Positions 1 through 6,034 of a DNA stretch of 6,859 nucleotides are shown here, piece by piece. Origin of the DNA: Chloroflexota bacterium (lineage in GTDB: Bacteria; Chloroflexota; Anaerolineae; Anaerolineales; Villigracilaceae); NCBI GenBank assembly GCA_021796315.1, contig JAJYOH010000329.1, positions 1-6,859 of the forward strand, given 5' to 3'. Within the stretch, counting starts at the first letter, position 1. Every line of letters begins with the position of its first letter. The translations under genes and the position numbers were made by a program. A model generated the notes under the pieces. The model was not told where the DNA came from, made no database searches, and saw nothing but the letters and a program-made list of their open reading frames with translations.

Positions 1-1392
1 CTTTATCATCTCCCAGATATCCTTGCGGCGATAGGGGAATGCCATGGCTGCAATGCTAAGGAAGATCCAGCCAAAGAACCAGATCGTAATTGTGTAGACC
101 TGGTATGCCGAAAGCGCCGGGGTAATGACGTTCATCGTGAACTGGCCCCAGGAGATGATAAAGCCCAACAGAACGGCAAATACGGGTGTACCGCGGCGGT
201 TCACTTCATTGATCTTTTCGGGCAGCATACCATCAAATGCATAAGCGAAAAGGTTGCGGACAGGGGCAAAAGCCAGGCCCATCGCGCCGACCCAGTTGAT
301 CAAACCCCAGGCCAATGGTCCGCCCAGCAGGAGCAGGAATGGATTCTGTGTAGCATAGACCAACAGGAATGGAGTCTGGGGGAAGGATTTGAAGATTGGC
401 ACATCCGCGCCCTTGGCATTGAGCATTGAAATTGCTTCCAGCAAATCCTTGCCAAATCCATGGTACGTCACGTAGGCAAAGATCTGATAATAGATGATGA
501 ACAGGATGATCGAACCATACTGGGCCAGAGGCTGAGCCTTGTCCACGCGCTTGATCTCGCCTGCAATATTGGCTGAGTAGGTGGAACCAAGGCAGGTCAG
601 GTTCATGAAGGTCATACCTGCCATCACCGTTGCAGCGATGGAGATGAAACCAGGCGTCCAGCCAAGTTGCTTGGCCTGTGCGAACACATTCTGGTAGTCG
701 ATGTTCTGGACCAACATCATTCCTTTATGGACGACTTCCGGGTTGACGGACATCAGGACACCCGCGTAGACCGCCAGCATGATCCAGGTCAGAATCATGG
801 CGCCCCAAACAAAGCGCATGAAGACTTTGGTTCCCAGGTAGATGACATAGAACGAAAGCATCAATGAAATGGTGCCGACGATCCATACCAGCCAGGAACC
901 CTGTGTCTTGGCCAACTCCAAACCAAGATCGGTCATGCCTTGATTCTTGTAGATCAAGCCCATCTGAGTGATCGCGTGGCCGAAGCCCCAGTTGACCACA
1001 TAGTTGGTATTGTTGCCCTGCCAGTTGAGACCGACTATGGTCAAAGTCCATGATGCGATGAATCCCAGGAATGGATGCAACACGCGGCTGACATAGATGT
1101 ATTCACCACCCGAGCGAGGCATGGCCGATGAGAAGTAGGTGTAAATGGCGGCGAATGGGATCAAGGTCAACATGAACAGGATTGAGATTTGCATTTGGGC
1201 GCCGGCGTACAAGGTGACAGCCCAGAGCAAGTAGAAACTGGCTTGTGTTATGTTTGGGGCTACGAAGGAATACGCCAGTGCGGTCCAAGGGCTTACAACG
1301 CGTGTCAGGCCAGATGCCTTGCGGGAGAAAACTTCCCCCGCTTGTTGGGCGGCGGCCTGTACAGCATCTTGTTTCGATTGTTTTGCTTCCAT
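1..1392 (-). CDS. APC-superfamily amino-acid/amine permease, C-terminus cut by window edge
   Basis: The frame is open for 464 residues from ATG 1392 to base 1 and continues outside the window, so the C-terminus is missing. It reads as a polytopic inner-membrane transporter of the APC superfamily. A hydrophilic N-terminal tail (about residues 1-30) leads into SGLTRVVSPWTALAYSF. APC-type landmarks follow: PRSGGEYIYVSR at 92-103 (end of TM2/start of TM3), AGEIKR at 277-282, and RNLFAYAFDGMLPEKINEV at 379-397 followed by RRGTPVFAV. At least ten hydrophobic segments are visible. The start is set by a strong AAGGAGG at 1409-1403; an in-frame ATG at 1413 would put that site inside the gene. Family members usually import amino acids, polyamines or related zwitterions by proton or sodium symport; the substrate here is unknown. 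It lies 112 bases after the GntR gene on the same strand and is probably co-regulated with it. Confidence 0.92.
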   Translation of the reverse strand, partial: MEAKQSKQDAVQAAAQQAGEVFSRKASGLTRVVSPWTALAYSFVAPNITQASFYLLWAVTLYAGAQMQISILFMLTLIPFAAIYTYFSSAMPRSGGEYIYVSRVLHPFLGFIASWTLTIVGLNWQGNNTNYVVNWGFGHAITQMGLIYKNQGMTDLGLELAKTQGSWLVWIVGTISLMLSFYVIYLGTKVFMRFVWGAMILTWIMLAVYAGVLMSVNPEVVHKGMMLVQNIDYQNVFAQAKQLGWTPGFISIAATVMAGMTFMNLTCLGSTYSANIAGEIKRVDKAQPLAQYGSIILFIIYYQIFAYVTYHGFGKDLLEAISMLNAKGADVPIFKSFPQTPFLLVYATQNPFLLLLGGPLAWGLINWVGAMGLAFAPVRNLFAYAFDGMLPEKINEVNRRGTPVFAVLLGFIISWGQFTMNVITPALSAYQVYTITIWFFGWIFLSIAAMAFPYRRKDIWEMIK

Positions 1393-1402
1393 ATAACTTG
1401 TT

Positions 1403-1409
1403 CCTCCTT
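1403..1409 (-). promoter_or_regulatory. Strong Shine-Dalgarno site of the permease gene
   Basis: AAGGAGG on the minus strand lies 10 bases before ATG 1392. It decides between this start and the in-frame ATG at 1413, which would add only seven residues (MEGGTSY) and place the ribosome site inside the reading frame. Confidence 0.75.
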
Positions 1410-1473
1410 CCATGCTAATTGGTCATTCTTTGTTTACTGTTTTGTGATGCAAAGGTTGAATCTATGTCAATAT

Positions 1474-1492
1474 GGTCCTCCTTCCTTGGACC
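1474..1492 (-). other. Small hairpin enclosing a second Shine-Dalgarno-like motif
   Basis: GGTCC and GGACC form a 5-bp stem with a 9-base loop, 12 bases after the GntR stop codon. The stem and loop contain a second AAGGAGG (1483-1477) with no usable start codon behind it. No T run follows, so it is a poor intrinsic terminator and read-through into the permease is likely. It might be a weak pausing or mRNA-processing structure, or chance. Confidence 0.3.
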
Positions 1493-1504
1493 GACCCAGT
1501 GGGA

Positions 1505-2290
1505 TCAAAAAGCGGGTCCCTTTCGGTGAATGATGAAATTGAACTTGTCGGTGAGGTGATATTCGGCTGAGTAAAGCACTGGACGTTGGGTTTGATCAAG
1601 ATCGACTTGATCGATCAATAGTAAGAGATCATTTCGCTGAATCTCAAGTTTTTCGGCAATTTCGCGATTGGCTTGAACCGGAGTGAAAGATGCGATTCCA
1701 CTTTCAATCCGAATACTGGCATATTCTTCAAGACATTCATAAAGCGAGCGTTGATTAAGTTCCTTACTGGTCGGCATCCAACCGCCAAGGTATTCTTGGG
1801 GCATGATGTCGCGTGTCCAAACTACGGGAGTCTGATTCGCGGTTCGCACCCGTTCGATAACCACAATGATGGAGTTATCGGGGATGGGGATGCGCAGTTT
1901 TTCGGAAACAGCCTTCGAAGGCTGTTCCAAACGAATGTTGAAATCACGCGTTCCCGGTGTGTATCCTGCCTGCGAAATCATTTCGGTGATGCCGAAGTTT
2001 CGGCTCATATCCTTGACAATGGCGTGCTCCATTACAAAGGTACCCAGGCCGCGGTGCTTTCGGATCAAGCGTTGTTCTTCGAGAACCCGCAGTGCTTCCC
2101 GCAGGGTCGTTCGCGAGATGCCCATCATTTGCAGAAGTTCCATCTCTGGCGGCAGCTGACTGCCGGCTGGAAACTTTCCTTGCTTAATCGCCTCTTGGAT
2201 CGCCTGAACGGTCTGATCAGTCAACGTCGCATGCCTGATGCGATTAATGGGAAGGGAGGCTTCGATGGTTATATCTGACCTTGCCATCAC
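1505..2290 (-). CDS. GntR-family transcriptional regulator with UTRA ligand-binding domain
   Basis: This is a 261-residue DNA-binding regulator, a normal length for the HutC-type branch of GntR proteins. Residues about 22-86 form the winged helix-turn-helix, with LPPEMELLQMMGISRTTLRE carrying the recognition helix and the wing ending in HRGLGTFV. Residues about 105-258 fit a UTRA effector domain, with the usual VIERVRTANQTPVVWTRDIM strand and the closing VLYSAEYHLTDKFNFIIHR. UTRA domains typically sense sugar phosphates, amino sugars or small acids. The start is GTG at 2290, immediately after the kinase stop TAA, or ATG one codon later at 2287; AGG motifs in the kinase end serve as ribosome site. 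Zero spacing implies translational coupling with the kinase. The likely target is the palindrome at 4286-4296 in front of its own operon. It ends in TGA, showing that TGA is a stop in this genome. Confidence 0.92.
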   Translation of the reverse strand: MMARSDITIEASLPINRIRHATLTDQTVQAIQEAIKQGKFPAGSQLPPEMELLQMMGISRTTLREALRVLEEQRLIRKHRGLGTFVMEHAIVKDMSRNFGITEMISQAGYTPGTRDFNIRLEQPSKAVSEKLRIPIPDNSIIVVIERVRTANQTPVVWTRDIMPQEYLGGWMPTSKELNQRSLYECLEEYASIRIESGIASFTPVQANREIAEKLEIQRNDLLLLIDQVDLDQTQRPVLYSAEYHLTDKFNFIIHRKGPAF

Positions 2291-3811
2291 TTATGCCTGC
2301 CTCGTTTCAAATATTGGACACAAAGCATTGTACAGTTTCACATAGATTCCAAAAGTCTCATCGTATCTTGAGCGGTTGGACAAGGTTGGTTCGAATCGCT
2401 CCTTGATCCGAATCATTTTTCCGGCGGCTTCTTCAACACTGGAGTAGAGTCCCACCGCTTTACCGGCCAAAATCGCTGCGCCCAATGTGGCTGCTTCCTC
2501 ATTCGTTGTGGTTAGAACAGGACGACCGACAATATCAGCTTCCATCTGTTTCCAAATGCGGCTGCGAGCTCCGCCCCCCAAGGCGCGTATTTCATCAACC
2601 TGAACACCAAGACCCTCGATCACTTCTATATTTCGACGCACAATAAATCCCACAGATTCCATAATGGCTCGTGTAAAGTGGTTACGTCCATGCCTCAAGG
2701 TAAAGCCATAGAAAACACCACTTGCTTTTGGGTTCGCCTCCGGGGCCATGGCTCCCTGCAAGTGAGGTAACATGACCAAGCCTTCGCATCCGGCAGCAAC
2801 ATTTGCAGCTTCCATACCTAGCAGGTCATAGGCATCCACTCCGCTGGATCTTCCCACTTGCATTTCCATGGTCGCGAATTCATCACGAAACCAGCGCAGC
2901 ACAATACCCCCGCTCGTGAAGGTATGCAACATATACAATCCCGGCAGGCCATGATAGTGACAGGGCATTTGATCAGCGGGATCGATAATTGGTTGATTTA
3001 CTGTCGCACAAATCGCAAGGGCCGCACCTGTATTTTCACTAAAAACACCCGGTTTGATGTTTCCGACCCCGATTGCTCCACATGCTTGATCCAATGCGCC
3101 TGTGCACGCGACGATATTTGGGCCGAGACCAAGTTCGACTGCAATTTCCGGTCTGAGCTTTCCTACCGGCTCACCCGATTCTCGAACCTGTGGAAGTTGT
3201 TTTTCCGAAATACCCAGCTTCTCCAACATCTCACTCCACCACCTGCGTGTTCGAAAATTCCAATAACATGTGGAAGTGACGAGAGAGCCTTCGGTTACAT
3301 ATTCCCCTGTCAGGCGGTAAAGGAAGTAATCCTCGATCAAAAGAAATTTGGCTGTCTTTTCAAAAGTTTCGGGTTCGTGATTCTTAAGCCAGAGAATTTT
3401 CGAGGCTGGCCAGGTGGGAACAAGTTTGACCTGTCCAGTGATCTCATAGGCGTGCCGATGGCCAAATGTATCCCCAAGAATTTCCGATTCTTTTTGAGCC
3501 CGGTTATCCAACCAGACAATTGCACGGCGCAACGGTTTGCCATCCCGGTCAACCAGGATCAGCGTTTCGCCCTGCGCTGAGACTCCCATTGCCTTGATCT
3601 CCGTTGGATTGACCCCCGATTCTCTAAGTACCCTGGCCACAGCCAGCTTAAATGCCTGCCAATAAGTTTCCACTTCCATCTCAACTGAATCCGCATCCGG
3701 TGTTATCAGTTGATATTCCTCTGAAGCTTTGGCTAACATATCGCCGTTTATATTATACAAAGTACACTTGAGGGCAGTTGTGCCCAAATCAAAAGCCAGG
3801 ATGCACGGCAT
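2291..3811 (-). CDS. FGGY-family carbohydrate kinase (xylulokinase-like)
   Basis: This 506-residue cytoplasmic kinase has full family length and transfers the ATP gamma-phosphate to a sugar or sugar alcohol. The N-terminal domain opens with the phosphate loop FDLGTTALK (7-15). SAQGE (78-82) and WLDNRA (100-105) are substrate-side motifs, and WPASKILWLKN (134-144) is close to FGGY signature 1. The expected catalytic base is Asp241 in TGALDQACGAIG. GVFYGFTLRHGRNHFTRAIME (365-385) closely resembles FGGY signature 2, and LGGGARSRIWKQMEAD (411-426) is the adenine-binding part. The overall pattern is closest to xylulokinase and related pentulose/hexulose kinases, but sugar specificity is not readable. 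ATG 3811 lies 3 bases after the cupin stop, with GGAG inside the cupin end as ribosome site. The downstream regulator starts directly at its stop codon. No key motif is missing, so the enzyme should be active. Confidence 0.95.
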   Translation of the reverse strand: MPCILAFDLGTTALKCTLYNINGDMLAKASEEYQLITPDADSVEMEVETYWQAFKLAVARVLRESGVNPTEIKAMGVSAQGETLILVDRDGKPLRRAIVWLDNRAQKESEILGDTFGHRHAYEITGQVKLVPTWPASKILWLKNHEPETFEKTAKFLLIEDYFLYRLTGEYVTEGSLVTSTCYWNFRTRRWWSEMLEKLGISEKQLPQVRESGEPVGKLRPEIAVELGLGPNIVACTGALDQACGAIGVGNIKPGVFSENTGAALAICATVNQPIIDPADQMPCHYHGLPGLYMLHTFTSGGIVLRWFRDEFATMEMQVGRSSGVDAYDLLGMEAANVAAGCEGLVMLPHLQGAMAPEANPKASGVFYGFTLRHGRNHFTRAIMESVGFIVRRNIEVIEGLGVQVDEIRALGGGARSRIWKQMEADIVGRPVLTTTNEEAATLGAAILAGKAVGLYSSVEEAAGKMIRIKERFEPTLSNRSRYDETFGIYVKLYNALCPIFETRQA

Positions 3812-3814
3812 GGT

Positions 3815-4147
3815 CTACTCTCCAGGTGCTCCTGCCCAGACCAGAACAGCTGTCTCTTCACCTATATTGATCAATGTATGTGGGAGTCCCTCCGGAATGA
3901 AAATCGCATCTCCCCCAAACAACTCATAATATTGTTTCTCATCAAAAAGAAGTATATGTCCATTGCAGCAATAGAAAACCTCCTGCGAATCCTTATGACC
4001 GGTATCAATACTCCCTCTTTGACCAGGTTGCAAAGTGGAGGTTCCTAACCACATTTTCGGGGTCTTTACGAATTCTCGGCAGAGTTCCGGCCCTTCCATA
4101 AAAGTGCGGGCTTCCGTAGATCGGATGATCCTTGTAGTTGTGTCCAT
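3815..4147 (-). CDS. Small single-domain cupin protein
   Basis: This 110-residue protein is one conserved beta-barrel of the cupin superfamily, first gene of the minus-strand operon. Cupin motif 1 is seen at residues 45-63 (G45, H51, E56, G63), and motif 2 at 79-94 (GGDAIFIPEGLPHTLIN, with P85, G87, H90 and N94). Motif 2 is canonical. In motif 1 the usual second histidine (H-x-H) is replaced by Asp53 and the gap to Glu56 is one residue short. The metal site would therefore be H51, E56 and H90, perhaps with D53. Small cupins next to sugar kinases can be sugar isomerases, epimerases or lyases, or ligand sensors; which applies here is unknown. Start ATG 4147 has a GGAAGG ribosome site 5 bases upstream. 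The stop TAG is 3 bases before the kinase ATG, implying tight co-expression. Confidence 0.88.
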   Translation of the reverse strand: MDTTTRIIRSTEARTFMEGPELCREFVKTPKMWLGTSTLQPGQRGSIDTGHKDSQEVFYCCNGHILLFDEKQYYELFGGDAIFIPEGLPHTLINIGEETAVLVWAGAPGE

Positions 4148-4227
4148 TGGTTCCTTCCATTTCCAAGCCGATGCCTTTTGGGGTTCAACAGCCAGATCGG
4201 TGGCAGCAGGGGCGAGAAGGGTGTATG

Positions 4228-4256
4228 TTGACAGGAAGAGCGAAAATATTTATAAT
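4228..4256 (+). promoter_or_regulatory. Perfect sigma70 consensus promoter for the TIM-barrel gene
   Basis: TTGACA (4228-4233) and TATAAT (4251-4256) are separated by exactly 17 bases (4234-4250), a match to consensus in both hexamers and spacing. Transcription would start near 4263 and give a leader of about 168 nt before the gene at 4431. So strong a promoter for a catabolic gene suggests that it must be held down by repression or attenuation. Confidence 0.75.
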
Positions 4257-4265
4257 AACTAAAAG

Positions 4266-4278
4266 TAGTCCTGTACTA
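4266..4278. promoter_or_regulatory. Possible second operator half-sites, TAGT-N5-ACTA
   Basis: TAGT and ACTA form a short inverted repeat with a 5-base centre, just downstream of the predicted plus-strand start site. Its centre (4272) is 19 bases from that of the perfect palindrome at 4286-4296. It could be an auxiliary site for the same regulator, but four-base arms are weak evidence. Confidence 0.3.
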
Positions 4279-4285
4279 TGTTGTG

Positions 4286-4296
4286 TTGTAATACAA
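4286..4296. promoter_or_regulatory. Perfect palindromic operator candidate TTGTAATACAA
   Basis: TTGTA and TACAA are exact inverted repeats around a central A. The site fits the GntR-type pattern TNGTNNNACNA known for FadR-branch regulators. It covers the predicted start point (about 4294) of the minus-strand promoter and lies about 25-35 bases into the plus-strand transcript. A bound repressor could therefore block initiation of the cupin-kinase-regulator operon and also obstruct elongation toward the TIM-barrel gene. The GntR protein at 1505-2290 is the obvious candidate ligand; this is inferred from proximity and pattern. Confidence 0.55.
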
Positions 4297-4300
4297 GTAA

Positions 4301-4329
4301 ACTATAGCAAATTCGCTGTGATAAGTCAA
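4301..4329 (-). promoter_or_regulatory. Near-consensus sigma70 promoter for the cupin-kinase-gntR operon
   Basis: On the minus strand TTGACT (4329-4324) and TATAGT (4306-4301) are separated by exactly 17 bases. The predicted start is near 4294, giving a leader of about 147 nt before the cupin ATG at 4147. The promoter points at the plus-strand promoter 45 bases away, so the two are face to face rather than back to back. Confidence 0.7.
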
Positions 4330-4335
4330 GAGGCT

Positions 4336-4407
4336 AACCAAGTAGGTTGTGAATGCCCCTTCAATATCTTTCGATTAGGCCGGAATCAACCTTTTGCAGG
4401 GGTTTTT
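4336..4407 (+). promoter_or_regulatory. Possible attenuator-like leader structure before the TIM-barrel gene
   Basis: Several short pairings share segments. AACC (4336-4339) can pair with GGTT (4345-4348) across a 5-base loop. AGGTTG (4344-4349) can instead pair with CAACCT (4387-4392). CCCCT (4356-4360) can pair with AGGGG (4398-4402), which runs straight into TTTTT (4403-4407). The last resembles an intrinsic terminator but has only 5 bp and a long loop. The second and third pairings interleave, so they exclude each other or form a pseudoknot. No known riboswitch class is recognised. Confidence 0.3.
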
Positions 4408-4430
4408 CATTACCATCCTCAGGAGACTAA

Positions 4431-5138
4431 TTGGAAATGAAACCTGTATTTATTCTGATGCTCACTTACAACGACACTACCGTAAAAAATGCCCTCAAGA
4501 TTTTTCGCGAATGCAGGGATACCCCTGTCTCGCATTGGGGGTTTAAAGATGTCGGCCTGCCGCCAGAAGACATGAAGGCATTGGTTCGCGAAATGAAAAA
4601 CTCCGGGAAGACAACTTTTCTTGAAGTTGTCAGTCTTTCCGAAGAGCAGGGGTTGCGCGGTGCCCAAATTGCCGTGGAAGCCGGATTTGATATCCTGATG
4701 GGGACGGTTTTCTTCGATTCGATCTTGAACTATTTAAAGGGAAAGCCCATCCAATACTACCCATTCCCGGGGCATATCTATGGCCATCCAAGCATAATGG
4801 ATGGGACCATTGAAGACATAGTGACTCATGCGAAATTCCTGGAAAGCAAGGGTGTACAAGGGATGGACTTGCTGAGCTATCGCTACACAGGGGATGCCCC
4901 TCTTTTGCTGTGTGAGGTGGTCAAAGCGACACAAGTCCCTATCGTTTCTGCTGGTTCAATCGAATCTTACAGGCGCTTGGCTGAAGTCTGGAAGGCAGGA
5001 GCTTGGGGATTTACGATCGGTAGCGCCTTATTCGATAAAAAATTTGCGCCCAAAGGATCCTTTTTGGATAACACCCTAGCAGTCTGTAACTGGCTTGAAA
5101 AAACCGATCCATCTCAATTAGATCAATACCTGGGTTAG
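4431..5138 (+). CDS. TIM-barrel protein, HisA/NanE-like phosphate-binding type, function unassigned
   Basis: I cannot name the family of this 235-residue soluble protein. The pattern is a single (beta/alpha)8 barrel of typical length. Strands can be placed at PVFILMLTY (5-13), VSHWGFKDVG (33-42), TTFLEVVS (61-68), FDILMGTVFF (86-95), GMDLLSYRY (144-152), PIVSAGSIES (170-179) and GAWGFTIGSALFD (190-202). The last two resemble the phosphate-binding loops after strands 7 and 8 in HisA, NanE and phosphoribosylanthranilate-isomerase-like barrels. A phosphorylated substrate, possibly the kinase product, is therefore plausible. Polar barrel-end candidates for catalysis are Lys39, Asp40, Glu65, Asp146 and Tyr152. 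AGGAG at 4421-4425 fits TTG 4431 (5-base gap) better than ATG 4437 (11-base gap), but the latter would also work. It is oriented opposite to the kinase operon and has its own consensus promoter. An aldolase, epimerase or isomerase role is inference. Confidence 0.85.
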   Translation: MEMKPVFILMLTYNDTTVKNALKIFRECRDTPVSHWGFKDVGLPPEDMKALVREMKNSGKTTFLEVVSLSEEQGLRGAQIAVEAGFDILMGTVFFDSILNYLKGKPIQYYPFPGHIYGHPSIMDGTIEDIVTHAKFLESKGVQGMDLLSYRYTGDAPLLLCEVVKATQVPIVSAGSIESYRRLAEVWKAGAWGFTIGSALFDKKFAPKGSFLDNTLAVCNWLEKTDPSQLDQYLG

Positions 5139-5394
5139 GTATTTCATTTTAAAGTTGACCTGACAGAGGGTTCGTTACTGAAATCAAAAATCTGTGTTAA
5201 GAAGGCCATCTAGAGAAAGGACTGCTTAGCCACACACAATTTGTTTGGGTTTGCAAAGTGGGTTATTCCGCTGATCGAATGCGCGGCGCAATGTACACTT
5301 TAAAATGTCACAGTTGTTTTAGCAGAGGAGGGCGCATTCCCAGAGACAGGTGAGGTCTTTGGTAGTGATAATACCGCAATCACTCATTGACCCA
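5139..5394. other. Non-coding stretch between TIM-barrel gene and IS remnant
   Basis: I see no credible gene here: all frames are broken by stops and no ribosome site precedes a usable start. No clear terminator hairpin with a T run follows the TIM-barrel stop codon. GAGGAGGG at 5326-5333 looks like a ribosome site but is followed by ATT and then an early stop; it may be the decayed front of the gene whose tail is at 6058-6186. The stretch looks like decaying sequence beside the insertion element. Confidence 0.5.
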
Positions 5395-5422
5395 TGTGAC
5401 CTGCCCCAATAAATAGTACCAG
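5395..5422 (+). repeat. Putative IS terminal inverted repeat, downstream end
   Basis: It begins TGTGACCTGCCCCAAT and lies just beyond the transposase stop codon at 5426, where the end of an IS3-type element is expected. It is imperfectly matched by the sequence at 6057 read on the other strand. Confidence 0.5.
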
Positions 5423-5425
5423 TGG

Positions 5426-5980
5426 TTATGTTAGTGCTGGCTGCGGAATTGTGGATAGTAGCCAGGCTTGTGGTGCCGGGGGACGATATCCCAGGGAACT
5501 ATGGGGTCGGATGTAATTGTATTCCTTTCTCCAACACTCAATCAAGACCTGGGCTTCTTTCAAAGTGTAAAAGATTTCTCGGTTCAACAGTTCATCTCGC
5601 ATTTTGTTGTTGAACGATTCAATATAACCGTTCTCTCAAGGACTGCCCGGTTCAATGAACAACGGTTTCACATTCAGCTTGTCCAGCCATTCCCACAGCA
5701 GATTAGCAATGAACTCCGGTCCATTGTCTGAAAGCAAATGCACCGGGACCCCGCGAACACAGAACAATTCGGTCAGGCATTCCTGCACATCTTCATGATC
5801 CAGATGCCTACGCACTCGCACTGCCAAACATTCGCGGGTGTACTCATCAATCACAATCAGAATCCGAAAAGGAAGTCCACCGTGGGTTCGCTCCAACATA
5901 AAATCATAACTCCAAACATGTCCGGGAAACTGGGGCTTCAAACGTAGACAGGAATCATCGTTCAATCACAATCGGCCGCG
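5426..5980 (-). pseudogene. IS3-type transposase (OrfB, DDE integrase core), inactivated
   Basis: The frame reads GRL-stop-LNDDSCLRLKPQFPGHVWSYDFMLERT and continues through an rve integrase core. The catalytic residues are all present: Asp in WSYDFM, Asp in LLSDNGPEF, and Glu in ENGYIESF, with the last two separated by 35 positions as in DDE enzymes. The tail RPHSSLGYRPPAPQAW is typical of IS3-family OrfB. Two in-frame TGA codons interrupt it, at 5968-5966 (GRL-stop-LND) and 5638-5636 (PGSP-stop-ENGY). In relatives both positions are tryptophan (TGG), so each is a single G-to-A change; a TAA at 5983-5981 marks the upstream break. The second stop separates the catalytic Glu from the rest. The longest uninterrupted piece (5965-5636, 109 residues, TTG start) cannot be a working enzyme. 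The reading frame ends at TAA 5428-5426. Confidence 0.85.
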
Positions 5981-6034
5981 TTAGACCAAAACTCGCTCCA
6001 ACGTTCTCCTCATTGTTCTTGAGTCATTGATTTA

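Noticed and set aside
725..1051. 108-codon minus-strand frame inside the permease
   Set aside because: It overlaps the permease, which has clear APC motifs in another frame; the peptide is Arg/His-rich shadow sequence.
1465..1470. TTGACA on the minus strand as a -35 box for a separate permease promoter
   Set aside because: At 16-18 bases downstream the possible -10 hexamers (such as ATCACA or TCACAA) are far from TATAAT, so an independent promoter is not supported.
1673..2278. Long plus-strand open frame opposite the GntR gene
   Set aside because: It is the antisense shadow of a well-supported regulator, has no ribosome site and has no recognisable domain.
2858..3580. 240-codon plus-strand open frame inside the kinase gene
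   Set aside because: It is antisense to conserved FGGY motifs; composition and lack of a start signal mark it as a shadow frame.
5281..5310. Near-palindrome around ACACTTTAAAATGT as an operator or attachment site
   Set aside because: It is AT-rich with mismatches and there is no gene or element for it to serve.
5326..5394. Possible 5' remnant of the same TMEM175-like gene, with a GAGGAGG site, then PRDR and EVF-SD-like residues
   Set aside because: It needs an ATT start and a frameshift and shows only scattered similarity to the family's FSD motif. It fits the position but is too weak to annotate.
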